NCBI GenBank assembly: GCA_900316745.1
Contig: ONEB01000004.1
Coordinates: forward strand, 117,071 to 181,070
Reading direction: 5' to 3'
Length of the DNA: 64,000 bases
Origin: an uncultured Eubacteriales bacterium
GTDB taxonomy: Bacteria > Bacillota > Clostridia > Oscillospirales > Oscillospiraceae
Shown: one piece after another, positions 8,911 through 17,564 of the stretch
Position numbering within the stretch: the stretch's first letter is position 1
How the letters are laid out: every line of letters begins with the position of its first letter
The notes under the pieces: generated by a model
Databases searched by the model: none
Told to the model about the DNA's origin: nothing
Seen by the model: only the letters and a program-made list of their open reading frames with translations
Made by a program: the position numbers and the translations under genes

Positions 8911-9456
8911 ATGCCTACTATGAAAACCAAGTATCAGCAGGAAGTCGCTCCTGCTCTGATGGAGAAGTTCCAGTATAAGTCCGTCATGCAGATCCCGAAG
9001 CTCGACAAGATCGTCGTCTCTGTCGGCTGCGGCGACTGCAAGGACAATGCCAAGGCACTCGACGCCGTCATCAAGGACATCACCGCGATCACCGGCCAGA
9101 AGGCTGTCGCCACCGTCGCCAAGAAGTCCGTCGCGAACTTCAAGCTCCGCGAAGGCATGCACGTCGGCGTCAAGGTCACCCTGCGTCAGGACCGCATGTG
9201 GGAGTTCCTCGACCGTCTGTTCAACATCGCTCTGCCCCGTGTCCGCGACTTCCGCGGCATCAGCGCCGACGCGTTCGACGGCCGCGGCAACTACAGCCTC
9301 GGCTTGAAGGAGCAGATCATCTTCCCCGAGATCGAGTATGACAAGATCGAGAAGCTCCGCGGCATGAACATCGCCATCATCACGACTGCGAAGTCCGATG
9401 AGGAAGCGCGCGAGCTGCTTCGTCTCATGGGCGCTCCGTTCGTGACCAACGCATAA
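8911..9456 (+). CDS. rplE: 50S ribosomal protein L5
   Basis: 181 residues. [33 protein letters not shown] and [20 protein letters not shown] are L5 hallmarks. It binds 5S rRNA and the P-site tRNA elbow. Ribosome site GGAAAGGAG upstream at 8894-8902. Confidence 0.97.
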   Translation: MPTMKTKYQQEVAPALMEKFQYKSVMQIPKLDKIVVSVGCGDCKDNAKALDAVIKDITAITGQKAVATVAKKSVANFKLREGMHVGVKVTLRQDRMWEFLDRLFNIALPRVRDFRGISADAFDGRGNYSLGLKEQIIFPEIEYDKIEKLRGMNIAIITTAKSDEEARELLRLMGAPFVTNA

Positions 9457-9472
9457 AGGAGGAGGAAACACA

Positions 9473-9658
9473 ATGGCTAAGAAATCTATGATTCTCAAGC
9501 AGCAGGCCCCTGCGAAGTACTCCACCCGCCGCTACAACCGCTGCAAGATCTGCGGTCGTCCCCACGCTTACCTGCGCAACTACGGCATCTGCCGTATCTG
9601 CTTCCGCGAACTGGCTTACAAAGGCCAGATTCCCGGTGTGCGTAAAGCTTCCTGGTAA
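9473..9658 (+). CDS. rpsN: 30S ribosomal protein S14, zinc type
   Basis: 61 residues, the short C+ (type Z) S14 with [10 protein letters not shown] and ICRICF as the four zinc cysteines. GGAGGAGG lies just upstream. It is followed not by rpsH, as in most Firmicutes, but by a 573-nt non-coding insert, so expression of the downstream half may be reset there. Confidence 0.97.
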   Translation: MAKKSMILKQQAPAKYSTRRYNRCKICGRPHAYLRNYGICRICFRELAYKGQIPGVRKASW

Positions 9659-9820
9659 TCGCGTCATAATGCATGTACTCCCGCCGTTTGTGTCTCTGGC
9701 ACAACCGGCGGGCGTACGCACCTTTGGAAAACCGATGTATTTGCGTGAAAACGGCCCTGTTTTTGTACACTGTGCGCAGAATAGTATGACAATTGGTTAA
9801 ATTTTCTCCGTATTGGACAA

Positions 9821-9849
9821 ATGACAATGGCGGGCTGTCATGCTATAAT
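9821..9849 (+). promoter_or_regulatory. extended -10 promoter inside the spc cluster (rpsN-rpsH gap)
   Basis: ATGACA at 9821-9826 and TATAAT at 9844-9849, 17-nt spacer, with TG at 9841-9842 one base before the -10 (TGcTATAAT). This would start a transcript near 9856 carrying rpsH and the rest of the cluster behind a leader of about 375 nt. Confidence 0.7.
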
Positions 9850-9855
9850 AAATTG

Positions 9856-10231
9856 GTTTGACCTTTCAAGGTTTGATCACGCGTGTGCGCTTTCCGTCTG
9901 GATCTGCGGAAGGCGTTAACGTGCGTTCAAAAACGTTGCGAGGCAAGGACTTTTCGAGGTGTACAAGCCGCGGCACTCTCACGGCCGCGACCTGAAAAAA
10001 ACGGCAGATTGACTTATGGTCGAGGGACCGGACTTCCGGACGCTTGGCACCTCAGGTCGAGATACCGCACCGAGACAAGCTCCAATCTTCGTAACGCATA
10101 CAAAGTCTTTGCTTCTTTCTTTCAAGAAAGAAGAGGGATGGCGAAAGGCCGCAGGGAATCAGGTATTCATGCGGAACCTCGCCGCCCAAACCGGAACGTC
10201 CGGTATTTCTCAACAAGGAGGAAAACACATT
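9856..10231 (+). ncRNA. long structured leader ahead of rpsH (candidate)
   Basis: The stretch from the internal promoter to rpsH has no credible gene. It can form several hairpins. At 9893-9921 the pairing is CGCTTTCCG/CGGAAGGCG with one G-U. At 9957-9993 AGGT pairs with ACCT around CCGCGGC and GCCGCG. At 10112-10133 lies the perfect palindrome CTTCTTTCTT-TC-AAGAAAGAAG. At 10193-10207 ACCGGA pairs with TCCGGT, shortly before AAGGAGG. No known riboswitch core is recognised. Part of the region (10021-10133) is a repeat copy, so some of the folding belongs to that element. Confidence 0.4.
10021..10133 (-). repeat. dispersed palindromic element, family R1, copy 1
   Basis: Read on the minus strand from 10133, this starts with the perfect palindrome CTTCTTTCTT-GA-AAGAAAGAAG. 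It continues with matches to the + strand segment 15838-15990: GCGTTAC then AAG, GCTTGTCTCGGTGCGG against GCTCGACGAGTTGCGG, CTCG, and CCGGAAGTCCGGTCCCTC against CCGGAAGCCCGGCTCCCTC. The copy at 15838 has about 40 extra bases in the middle. Alignment by eye. Confidence 0.55.
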
Positions 10232-10630
10232 ATGCAGATCACTGATCCCATCGCAGACATGTTGACCCGTATCCGCAATGCCGGTTCGGCGAGACATGAC
10301 ACCGTGGATGTCCCCAGCTCCAAGATGAAGAAGGCGATCGCCGAGATTCTTCTGGAGGAAGGCTACATCAAGAGCTTCCAGCTGATTGATGATGGCACGC
10401 AGGGCGTTATCCGCATCACCCTCAAGTATCTCCCCGGCAAAGAGAAGGCTATCCAGGGCCTCCGTCGCGTTTCCAAGCCCGGCCTGCGTGTTTACGCCGG
10501 CGCTGACGAGCTCCCGCAGGTTCTGCGCGGTCTCGGCATCGCGATCATCTCCACTTCCAAGGGCATCATGACCGACAAGAAAGCGCGCGCAGCGCATGTC
10601 GGCGGCGAAGTCCTCGCGTTCGTGTGGTAA
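10232..10630 (+). CDS. rpsH: 30S ribosomal protein S8
   Basis: 132 residues from ATG 10232, set by AAGGAGG at 10215-10221. [18 protein letters not shown] and the C-terminal [14 protein letters not shown] motif are S8. Longer in-frame starts reach into the non-coding insert and carry no S8 sequence. S8 is a repressor of the spc operon in enterobacteria, which makes the unusual upstream leader noteworthy. Confidence 0.97.
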   Translation: MQITDPIADMLTRIRNAGSARHDTVDVPSSKMKKAIAEILLEEGYIKSFQLIDDGTQGVIRITLKYLPGKEKAIQGLRRVSKPGLRVYAGADELPQVLRGLGIAIISTSKGIMTDKKARAAHVGGEVLAFVW

Positions 10631-10643
10631 GGGAGGTACAGAT

Positions 10644-11183
10644 ATGTCTAGAATTGGTAGAGCTCCCATCGAGCTGCCCGCCGGCGTTGATTTCAAGGTC
10701 GAGGGCAAGCACGTCACCGTCAAGGGTCCCAACGGCGTCCTCGAGATGGACGTTGTCCCCGAGATCGACGTGAACGTCGAAGGCAATGTCGTCCATGTGA
10801 CGCGTCCCTGCGACGAGAAGAAGTATCGCGCTCTGCACGGTCTGACCCGTACGCTCCTGCACAACATGGTCGTCGGCGTTACCACCGGCTTCCAGAAGAC
10901 GCTGGAGATCAACGGTGTCGGTTACAGAGCCGCGAAGGAAGGCACCAACCTTGTCCTGAACCTTGGTTACTCCCATCCTGTCACCGTCGCTGAGACGGAC
11001 GACATCAAAATCGATGTTCCCAACCCGAACACCGTCGTGATCAAGGGTATCGACAAGCAGAAGGTCGGCCAGTTTGCAGCTGAAGTTCGTATGAAGCGTC
11101 CTCCCGAGCCGTACAAGGGCAAGGGCATCAAGTATGATTACGAGCATATCCGCCGCAAAGAAGGCAAGACCGGCGCGAAGTAA
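10644..11183 (+). CDS. rplF: 50S ribosomal protein L6
   Basis: 179 residues from ATG 10644 behind GGGAGGT. MSRIGRAPIELPAGVDFKVE and the C-terminal RRPPEPYKGKGIKY-type motif (here MKRPPEPYKGKGIKYDYEHI) identify L6, near the sarcin-ricin loop. 13 nt after rpsH. Confidence 0.97.
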   Translation: MSRIGRAPIELPAGVDFKVEGKHVTVKGPNGVLEMDVVPEIDVNVEGNVVHVTRPCDEKKYRALHGLTRTLLHNMVVGVTTGFQKTLEINGVGYRAAKEGTNLVLNLGYSHPVTVAETDDIKIDVPNPNTVVIKGIDKQKVGQFAAEVRMKRPPEPYKGKGIKYDYEHIRRKEGKTGAK

Positions 11184-11199
11184 TTGGAGGTGTGCCTGA

Positions 11200-11559
11200 A
11201 TGATTAAAAGACCCAACACGAAAGCGCAGCGCATGCAGCGTCATAAGCGCGTCCGCGGTAAGGTTTCCGGCACGGCTGAAAGACCGCGCCTGAGCGTTTT
11301 CCGCAGCGAAAATCACATTTATGCCCAGATCATCGACGATGTGGCGCAGAAGACTCTCTGCTCCGCTTCCTCCGTCGAGAAGGGCTTCGAAGGCTCCGGC
11401 GGCAACGTCGAGGGCGCGAAGAAGGTCGGCATGGCCGTCGCTGAGCGCGCTGTTGCCAAAGGCATCGAAGAGGTCGTGTTCGACCGCGGCGGCAACATTT
11501 ATCACGGCCGCGTGAAGGCACTGGCCGACGGCGCCCGCGAGGGCGGCCTGAAGTTCTAA
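11200..11559 (+). CDS. rplR: 50S ribosomal protein L18
   Basis: 119 residues. [32 protein letters not shown] and [20 protein letters not shown] are L18 features; it binds 5S rRNA with L5. Confidence 0.97.
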   Translation: MIKRPNTKAQRMQRHKRVRGKVSGTAERPRLSVFRSENHIYAQIIDDVAQKTLCSASSVEKGFEGSGGNVEGAKKVGMAVAERAVAKGIEEVVFDRGGNIYHGRVKALADGAREGGLKF

Positions 11560-11578
11560 CGGGAGGAGGAAACGAATT

Positions 11579-12115
11579 ATGGCTTATAACAACGATAGAA
11601 ATGATCGCCGGGATCGCCGCAACCGCGACGAGGAGCCCCAGGAGTTCACCGAAACCGTCGTCTCCCTGAACCGCGTTTCCAAGACCGTTAAGGGCGGCCG
11701 CGTCATGAAGTTCTCCGCTCTGGTCGTCGTGGGCGACGGCAAGGGCCGCGTGGGCTATGGTCTCGGCAAGGCGGCTGAGGTTTCCGAAGCCATCCGCAAG
11801 GGCCTTGAGGATGCCAAGAAGAACCTCTGCACCATCACCCTGCAGGGCACGACCATTCCGCACGAGGTCATCGGTGCGTTCGGCGCCGGCCGCGTGCTCA
11901 TGAAGCCCGCTGCTCCCGGTACCGGCGTGATCGCCGGCGGCGCTGTCCGTGCCGTCGTCGAGGCTGCCGGCATCCAGGACATCCGTACGAAGTGCCTGCG
12001 CTCCAACAACCCTGCCAACGTCATCGCGGCTACCATGCAGGGTCTGAAGAGCCTGCGCAACGCCCAGCAGGTCGCCGTTTACCGCGGCAAGACCGCTGAA
12101 GAAATTCTGGGTTAA
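11579..12115 (+). CDS. rpsE: 30S ribosomal protein S5 with Arg/Asp-rich N-terminus
   Basis: 178 residues. The S5 core begins with [20 protein letters not shown] and includes [14 protein letters not shown] and the ribosomal ambiguity region. The first ~20 residues ([18 protein letters not shown]) form an Arg/Asp-rich extension similar in composition to the start of the S3 tail. S5 and S3 are neighbours at the mRNA entry pore. Confidence 0.96.
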   Translation: MAYNNDRNDRRDRRNRDEEPQEFTETVVSLNRVSKTVKGGRVMKFSALVVVGDGKGRVGYGLGKAAEVSEAIRKGLEDAKKNLCTITLQGTTIPHEVIGAFGAGRVLMKPAAPGTGVIAGGAVRAVVEAAGIQDIRTKCLRSNNPANVIAATMQGLKSLRNAQQVAVYRGKTAEEILG

Positions 12116-12128
12116 GGAGGGCGCAGCA

Positions 12129-12311
12129 ATGGCAAATCTGAAGATTAAGCTCGTTAAGAGCCTCAACGGCAGACACGATAAGCACATCGCCACCGCCCAG
12201 TCCCTCGGCCTGCACAAGATCGGCAACGAGACCGTGCAGCCCGACAACCCGCAGACCCGCGGCAAGATCGCCAAGATCGGCTATCTCGTCCAGGTCACTG
12301 AAGTTGAATAA
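12129..12311 (+). CDS. rpmD: 50S ribosomal protein L30
   Basis: 60 residues. [20 protein letters not shown], then [20 protein letters not shown], is a standard L30. 13 nt after rpsE with AAGGAGGG upstream. Confidence 0.96.
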   Translation: MANLKIKLVKSLNGRHDKHIATAQSLGLHKIGNETVQPDNPQTRGKIAKIGYLVQVTEVE

Positions 12312-12325
12312 AGGAGGGCCCCGCA

Positions 12326-12766
12326 ATGTATATCCACGAACTGTCCCCCGTTAAGGGCTCCACCCACGTTGACAAGCGTAAAGGCCGTGGCCACGCCACC
12401 GGCAACGGCAAGACCGCAGGCCGCGGTCACAAGGGCCAGAAGGCCCGCAGCGGCGGCGGCGTCCGCATCGGTTTCGAAGGCGGCCAGATGCCTCTGGCGC
12501 GCCGCATCCCGAAGCGCGGTTTCAACAACATTTTCGCCAAGCCCCTGGAGGCCGTGAACGTCTCCGCGCTTGAGAAGTTCGAGGACGGCTCCGTCGTCGA
12601 CGCGCAGGCACTGCTGAACGCACGCGTTCTCTCCAAGTGCCGCTATGGCGTGAAGATCCTCGGCAATGGCGAGCTGACCAAGAAGCTCACCGTGAAGGCT
12701 TCCGCTTTCTCCGAATCCGCCAAGGCGAAGATCGAGGCAGCAGGAGGAAAGGCTGAGGTGGTGTAA
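12326..12766 (+). CDS. rplO: 50S ribosomal protein L15
   Basis: 146 residues. The glycine/arginine-rich N-terminal extension ([20 protein letters not shown], then [17 protein letters not shown]) and [10 protein letters not shown] are L15. It threads into 23S rRNA. Its stop is 1 nt before the secY start. Confidence 0.97.
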   Translation: MYIHELSPVKGSTHVDKRKGRGHATGNGKTAGRGHKGQKARSGGGVRIGFEGGQMPLARRIPKRGFNNIFAKPLEAVNVSALEKFEDGSVVDAQALLNARVLSKCRYGVKILGNGELTKKLTVKASAFSESAKAKIEAAGGKAEVV

Positions 12767-12767
12767 G

Positions 12768-14066
12768 GTGCTCCAGACACTCCGTAATGCATGGAAAATT
12801 GAGGACCTGCGCAAGAAGATCCTCTTTACGCTTCTCATTGTCCTGCTTTACCGTCTCGGCAATGCCGTACCCGTACCTTTCGTCGATGTGGAAAAGCTCC
12901 AGCAGTACTTCACTGCTTCGAACATGCAGGGCACCGTTTTCGGTCTCTACAACGTCATGTCCGGCGGCGCTTTCTCCCACGCAACCATCTTCGCGCTGAG
13001 CATTCAGCCGTATATCAACGCATCCATCATCATCCAGCTCCTCTGCATCGCCATCCCCGCGCTTGAGCGTCTGCAGAAGGAGGGCGGCGAGGAAGGCCGC
13101 AAGAAGATCGCCAGCATCACCCGTTACAGCACCGTCGTCATTGGTCTGATCCAGGGCTTCGCGTACTACATGATGCTCAAGAACTACCAGCTCATGGACA
13201 CCGGCTTCACCGGCAACATCTGGGCGGCGATCGTGATCATCCTCACCTTTACCTCCGGCTCCGCGCTCATCATGTGGCTCGGCGAGCAGATCACCGAGTT
13301 CGGCATCGGCAACGGCATCTCGATCATCCTGTTCGTGAGCATCGTCGCCCGCTTCCCGAGCGATGTTGCCCAGCAGATCCAGAACGTCGCCAACGGCACG
13401 CTGCCCTGGTGGCTCCTGGTGCTGACGTACCTCGGCGGACTGCTGCTCATCATGCTGATCGTTCTCGTGAACGACGCTGAGCGCCGCATCCCCGTGCAGT
13501 ACTCCAAGCGCGTGGTCGGCCGCAAGATGTACGGCGGCCAGTCGACGCATCTGCCGATGAAGGTGAACATGTCGGGCGTGCTCCCGATCATCTTCGCCCA
13601 GTCCATCGCCACCATCCCGGCGACGATCTGCATGTTCGTCTCCAAGTGGCAGGACAGCTGGCTGATGACGAACGTCTTCAACACCAACACCTGGCCGTAC
13701 GCGGTCATCTACCTGCTGCTGATCATCTTCTTCAGCTACTTCTACTCCACGATCCAGTTTAACCCGATCGAGGTTGCCAACAACCTGAAGAAGAACGGCG
13801 GCTTCATCCCCGGCTTCCGCGCCGGCAAGCCCACCAGCGACTTCATCCAGAAGGTGCTCAACAAGATCACGCTCTTCGGTGCGATCTACCTCGGCATCAT
13901 CGCCGTGGTCCCGATCATCATCAGCATGGTCTCCAATGTCGAGGCGCTCACGGGTCTGTCGCTCGGCGGCACGTCCATCATCATCGTTGTCGGTGTTGCG
14001 CTCGAAACCGTTCGTGCCCTCGAGGCGCAGATGGTCATGCGCAACTACAAGGGATTCCTCAACTGA
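12768..14066 (+). CDS. secY: protein translocase subunit SecY
   Basis: 432 residues, GTG start one base after rplO, giving MLQTLRNAWKIEDLRKKILF. Ten transmembrane segments are expected. The family features PVPFVD, SGGAFSHATIFALSIQPYIN, the cytosolic loop RRIPVQYSKR, and NPIEVANNLKKNGGFIPG are all present. It forms the SecYEG channel in the plasma membrane through which the signal-peptide proteins in this window would be exported. Confidence 0.97.
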   Translation: MLQTLRNAWKIEDLRKKILFTLLIVLLYRLGNAVPVPFVDVEKLQQYFTASNMQGTVFGLYNVMSGGAFSHATIFALSIQPYINASIIIQLLCIAIPALERLQKEGGEEGRKKIASITRYSTVVIGLIQGFAYYMMLKNYQLMDTGFTGNIWAAIVIILTFTSGSALIMWLGEQITEFGIGNGISIILFVSIVARFPSDVAQQIQNVANGTLPWWLLVLTYLGGLLLIMLIVLVNDAERRIPVQYSKRVVGRKMYGGQSTHLPMKVNMSGVLPIIFAQSIATIPATICMFVSKWQDSWLMTNVFNTNTWPYAVIYLLLIIFFSYFYSTIQFNPIEVANNLKKNGGFIPGFRAGKPTSDFIQKVLNKITLFGAIYLGIIAVVPIIISMVSNVEALTGLSLGGTSIIIVVGVALETVRALEAQMVMRNYKGFLN

Positions 14067-14083
14067 TTTAGGAGGCTTGTATC

Positions 14084-14719
14084 ATGAAGCTTGTTTTGTT
14101 GGGTGCGCCCGGTGCCGGCAAGGGCACGCAGGCTGAGATCCTCAGCCGGACGCTGAACATCCCCACCATCTCCACCGGTAACATTCTGCGCGCCGCGATG
14201 AAAAACGGCACGCCCGTTGGACTCAAAGCAAAGGAATTTGTGGAAAGCGGCAGACTCGTTCCCGACGATGTCATCATCGGCATCGTGCAGGAGCGTCTGG
14301 CTGAGCCCGATTGTGCGAATGGCTATATCCTCGACGGTATGCCGCGCACGATCCCGCAGGCGGAGGCGCTTGAGCAGTGCGGCATCGAGGTCGACTGTGC
14401 GCTGAGCCTTGAGGTGACCGACGCCGTCATCGTTGACCGCATGTCCGGCCGCCGCACCTGCAAGGACTGCTCCAGCACGTTCCACATTGTCTCCAATCCT
14501 CCGAAGGTAGCAGGCAAGTGCGACTTCTGCGGCGGCGAGCTCACCATCCGCAAGGATGATGCGCCCGAGACCGTGCAGGCCCGCCTCGCCACCTACCACA
14601 AGGAAACGGAGCCCCTGAAGGACTTCTACGCTGCGCGCGGCAAGCTCGTTTCGGTCGAGGGCCAGGATACCGTCGCCGAGACGACCGATGTGATCAAGAA
14701 AGCTCTGGGCATCGAATGA
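14084..14719 (+). CDS. adk: adenylate kinase (zinc LID form)
   Basis: 211 residues. The P-loop GAPGAGKGT is at residues 7-15, followed by the AMP-binding STGNILR and DGMPRT. The LID domain carries CKDC and CDFC, four cysteines that bind structural zinc as in many Firmicutes. It balances ATP, ADP and AMP. Its stop overlaps the map start (ATGA at 14716-14719). Confidence 0.97.
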   Translation: MKLVLLGAPGAGKGTQAEILSRTLNIPTISTGNILRAAMKNGTPVGLKAKEFVESGRLVPDDVIIGIVQERLAEPDCANGYILDGMPRTIPQAEALEQCGIEVDCALSLEVTDAVIVDRMSGRRTCKDCSSTFHIVSNPPKVAGKCDFCGGELTIRKDDAPETVQARLATYHKETEPLKDFYAARGKLVSVEGQDTVAETTDVIKKALGIE

Positions 14720-15471
14720 TTATCATCAAAACACCGCGCGAGATCGACCTGATGCGTCAGGCCGGCAAGATCACTGCCGGGGCGAGAACCATCGCCCGGC
14801 AGATGATCGAGCCCGGCGTCACGACGCTCCAGATCGATAAGGAAGTTCACCGCTTCATCAAAAAGTCCGGCGCCGTCCCCTCGTTTCTGGGGTATGGCGG
14901 TTTCCCAGGCAGCGCCTGCATCTCCGTCAATGACGAGATCATCCACGGCATCCCCGGTCCCCGGGTGATCCATGAGGGCGATATCGTCAGCGTGGACGTC
15001 GGCGCCAAGTACAAGGGATTTCACGGCGACTGCGCCGGGACGTATCCCTGCGGGGAGATCAGCGAGGACGCCAGAAAGCTCATTGAGGTCACGCGTCAGA
15101 GCTTCTTCGAGGGCATCAAATTTGCCCGCGAGGGCATGCGCATCGGCGACATCGGCCACGCCATTCAGGAATACGCCGAGAGCTTTGGCTACTCCATCGT
15201 GCGCGAGTACGTCGGTCACGGCGTGGGCGCGCAGCTCCATGAATCGCCCGAGGTTCCGAACTACGGCCATGCCGGTCACGGCGTGCGCCTGCGCAAGGGC
15301 ATGACGATTGCCGTGGAGCCGATGGTGAACGCCGGAGGCGTCGCAGTCCGCGTGCTGGACAACGACTGGACCGTAGTTACAGAGGACGGAAGCCTTTCCG
15401 CCCATTACGAAAACTCTCTTCTCATCACGGACGGTGAGCCCGAGATCCTCACGTTCGCAGACGACATTTGA
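14716..15471 (+). CDS. map: methionine aminopeptidase, type I
   Basis: 251 residues. Removes the initiator methionine from new proteins. Metal-site sequences are visible: the conserved histidine in [19 protein letters not shown], the aspartates in [18 protein letters not shown], and the glutamates in [10 protein letters not shown] and [13 protein letters not shown]. Four-nt overlap with adk. The KOW-domain gene often found between map and infA in clostridia is absent here. Confidence 0.97.
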   Translation: MIIIKTPREIDLMRQAGKITAGARTIARQMIEPGVTTLQIDKEVHRFIKKSGAVPSFLGYGGFPGSACISVNDEIIHGIPGPRVIHEGDIVSVDVGAKYKGFHGDCAGTYPCGEISEDARKLIEVTRQSFFEGIKFAREGMRIGDIGHAIQEYAESFGYSIVREYVGHGVGAQLHESPEVPNYGHAGHGVRLRKGMTIAVEPMVNAGGVAVRVLDNDWTVVTEDGSLSAHYENSLLITDGEPEILTFADDI

Positions 15472-15493
15472 CAATCACAGGAGGTTCATCACC

Positions 15494-15712
15494 TTGGCAA
15501 AAGACGATGTAATCGAGCTTGAGGGCACGGTAGTCGAATCCCTGCCCAACACGATGTTCCGGGTCGACATCGGCAACAACCATGTCATCCTGGCGCACAT
15601 TTCCGGAAAGCTCCGGCAGAATTTTATCAGAATCCTCCCCGGTGATAAGGTTACGATTCAGATGTCGCCCTATGACGTGACTCGCGGACGCATCACCTGG
15701 AGAAGCAAGTAG
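15494..15712 (+). CDS. infA: translation initiation factor IF-1 (TTG start)
   Basis: 72 residues starting at TTG 15494, placed 9 nt after AGGAGG (15479-15484). This gives the canonical [20 protein letters not shown] start, so the rare TTG codon is well supported. [16 protein letters not shown] and the ending RGRITWRSK complete an ordinary OB-fold IF-1. Confidence 0.96.
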   Translation: MAKDDVIELEGTVVESLPNTMFRVDIGNNHVILAHISGKLRQNFIRILPGDKVTIQMSPYDVTRGRITWRSK

Positions 15713-15723
15713 GAGGTAAACAA

Positions 15724-15837
15724 ATGAAAGTCAGACCGAGTGTTAAGCCCATGTGCGAAAAATGCAAGATCATCAAGCGCAAGGGCAAAGTTATGGTTAT
15801 TTGCGAAAACCCCAAGCACAAGCAGCGCCAGGGCTAA
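15724..15837 (+). CDS. rpmJ: 50S ribosomal protein L36
   Basis: 37 residues ([20 protein letters not shown], then [17 protein letters not shown]). It has the C, C, C, H zinc-binding ligands of the zinc form of L36. AGGAGG at 15712-15717 precedes it. Too short for most gene finders. The stop codon is followed with no gap by the perfect palindrome at 15838. Confidence 0.97.
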   Translation: MKVRPSVKPMCEKCKIIKRKGKVMVICENPKHKQRQG

Positions 15838-15990
15838 GTTCCTTTTCTTGAAAGAAAAGGAACCAAAAGAACTGTCAAGCGTTACCAAGTCTGCTGCTCG
15901 ACGAGTTGCGGATGCTCGGCAACGAAAATGGGAGTTCGTCCTGCTGCACCACACATTGTAACATCCCGTGCCGGAAGCCCGGCTCCCTCC
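15838..15990 (+). repeat. dispersed palindromic element, family R1, copy 2
   Basis: Starts on the base after the rpmJ stop with a perfect 12-nt inverted repeat, GTTCCTTTTCTT-GA-AAGAAAAGGAAC (15838-15863). It continues through GCGTTACCAAG, GAGTTGCGGATGCTCGG and GTGCCGGAAGCCCGGCTCCC. It matches the minus strand of 10021-10133. There is no T-run after the palindrome, so it is not an ordinary terminator. The rest of the 243-nt gap to rpsM (15991-16080) is A/T-rich with a weak ribosome site GAAAGGA at 16062-16068. Confidence 0.55.
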
Positions 15991-16080
15991 GGCGGGAGTA
16001 AGCCGACTCCCATGAAATAGGCACTGGATAAAAATAGTCCCAATCATCCAAAAATAATTCGAAAGGAATGATCGCACAAC

Positions 16081-16449
16081 ATGGCACGTATCGCCGGCGT
16101 TGACCTGCCCAAGGACAAGAGAATTGAAATTGGCCTGACCTATGTTTACGGTATCGGCAGAACCAGCGCAAAGAAAATCATCGAAATGACCGGTATCAAC
16201 CCCGACACCCGCGTGAAAGACCTCACGGACGAGGAAGAAGCCAAGATCCGTGAGTGCATCGATCACAACTTCATCGTGGAAGGCGACCTCCGCCGCTCCG
16301 TCGCGCTTGACATCAAGCGTCTGACCGAGATCGGCTGCTATCGCGGCATGCGTCACAGACGCGGCCTGCCCGTCCGCGGCCAGCGCAGCAAGACCAACGC
16401 GCGCACCCGCAAGGGCCCGAAACGCACTATCGCCAATAAGAAGAAGTAA
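16081..16449 (+). CDS. rpsM: 30S ribosomal protein S13
   Basis: 122 residues. [20 protein letters not shown], the helix-two-turn-helix, and [19 protein letters not shown] are S13. It contacts S19 and the P-site tRNA. Its ribosome site (GAAAGGA) is weaker than those of neighbours. Confidence 0.97.
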   Translation: MARIAGVDLPKDKRIEIGLTYVYGIGRTSAKKIIEMTGINPDTRVKDLTDEEEAKIRECIDHNFIVEGDLRRSVALDIKRLTEIGCYRGMRHRRGLPVRGQRSKTNARTRKGPKRTIANKKK

Positions 16450-16465
16450 GGGAGGGAACTGAATC

Positions 16466-16864
16466 ATGGCTGCACCGAAAGGTAAGAAAGTTAGAACGCG
16501 CCGTAAAGAGCGCAAAAATATCGAGAAGGGCGCCGTTCATATCAGCTCTTCCTTCAATAACACCATGGTGACCATCACCGACACGCAGGGCAACGCCATT
16601 TCCTGGGCGTCTGCGGGCGGCATGGGCTTCCGTGGAAGCAAGAAGTCTACCCCCTTCGCGGCTCAGACCGCTGCCGAAACCGCTGCCAAGGCGGCTATGG
16701 AGCATGGTCTGAAGACGGTCGAAGTCTTCGTCAAGGGTCCCGGCTCGGGACGTGAAGCTGCGATCCGCGCCCTCCAGACCGCCGGTCTCGAGGTCACGAT
16801 GATCAAGGACGTCACTCCCATCCCGCACAACGGCTGCCGTCCCCCGAAGCGCCGTCGTGTTTGA
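16466..16864 (+). CDS. rpsK: 30S ribosomal protein S11
   Basis: 132 residues. [20 protein letters not shown] and the C-terminal [17 protein letters not shown] are S11, on the platform of the small subunit. Confidence 0.97.
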   Translation: MAAPKGKKVRTRRKERKNIEKGAVHISSSFNNTMVTITDTQGNAISWASAGGMGFRGSKKSTPFAAQTAAETAAKAAMEHGLKTVEVFVKGPGSGREAAIRALQTAGLEVTMIKDVTPIPHNGCRPPKRRRV

Positions 16865-16883
16865 TTGAAGGAGGTAAGATACA

Positions 16884-17483
16884 ATGGCAAGAAATATTCA
16901 GCCGATCGCAAAGCGCTGCAAGGCTCTGGGCATCTCTCCGGCCGAGCTGGGCTATGCCAAGAAGACCACCAAGCGCAACCCCAAGGGCCAGGTTCGCCGC
17001 AAGCAGTCCGAGTATGGCCGTCAGCTCAACGAGAAGCAGAAGGTCAAGTTCGTCTACGGTGTCCTCGAGCGTCAGTTCAAGGGCTACTATGAGATGGCCG
17101 AGCGCCGTCAGGGCAAGACGGGCGAGAACCTCCTGAGCATCCTCGAGAGCCGCCTCGATAACGTCGTTTATCGTCTGGGCTTTGCCATGACCCGCCCTGA
17201 GGCTCGCCAGCTTGTCTCTCATGGTCACATCACCGTCAATGGCCGCAAGGTCAACATCCCCAGCTTCCTCGTGAAACCGGGTATGGTTATTACGCTGAAG
17301 GACTCCAGCAAGAACCTCGAGAAGATCAAGGCGAATGTGGAGGGCAGCTCCTACCGCGCCACCCCGAAGTGGCTCGAGTATGACGCCAACAACATGGTCG
17401 CCAAGGTCGTCGCCGCTCCGGCGCGCGAAGACATCGATCTGCCTGTCGAGGAGCACCTCATCGTCGAGCTGTATTCCAAGTAA
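16884..17483 (+). CDS. rpsD: 30S ribosomal protein S4
   Basis: 199 residues. The C-terminal S4 RNA-binding domain ([20 protein letters not shown], then [20 protein letters not shown]) is clear. The N-terminal part lacks a CxxC zinc pair, so this is the zinc-free form. S4 is a primary 16S binder and in Firmicutes can repress its own expression. An 81-nt gap separates it from rpoA. Confidence 0.96.
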   Translation: MARNIQPIAKRCKALGISPAELGYAKKTTKRNPKGQVRRKQSEYGRQLNEKQKVKFVYGVLERQFKGYYEMAERRQGKTGENLLSILESRLDNVVYRLGFAMTRPEARQLVSHGHITVNGRKVNIPSFLVKPGMVITLKDSSKNLEKIKANVEGSSYRATPKWLEYDANNMVAKVVAAPAREDIDLPVEEHLIVELYSK

Positions 17484-17564
17484 TATAGAGACCCTCAAAT
17501 TGGTAAGCTGACAATCACCGCGTCGGTAAGACGCAACAATTGAATTAGGAGGGTTTAGTCGATT

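Noticed and set aside
9883-10245. 120-codon + frame in the rpsN-rpsH gap
   Set aside because: Arg-rich composition typical of a random GC-rich frame, no ribosome site, and it crosses a palindromic repeat.
10106-15863. Palindromes at 10112 and 15838 as intrinsic terminators
   Set aside because: Neither is followed by a T-run on the transcribed strand, and both are parts of a longer repeated element.
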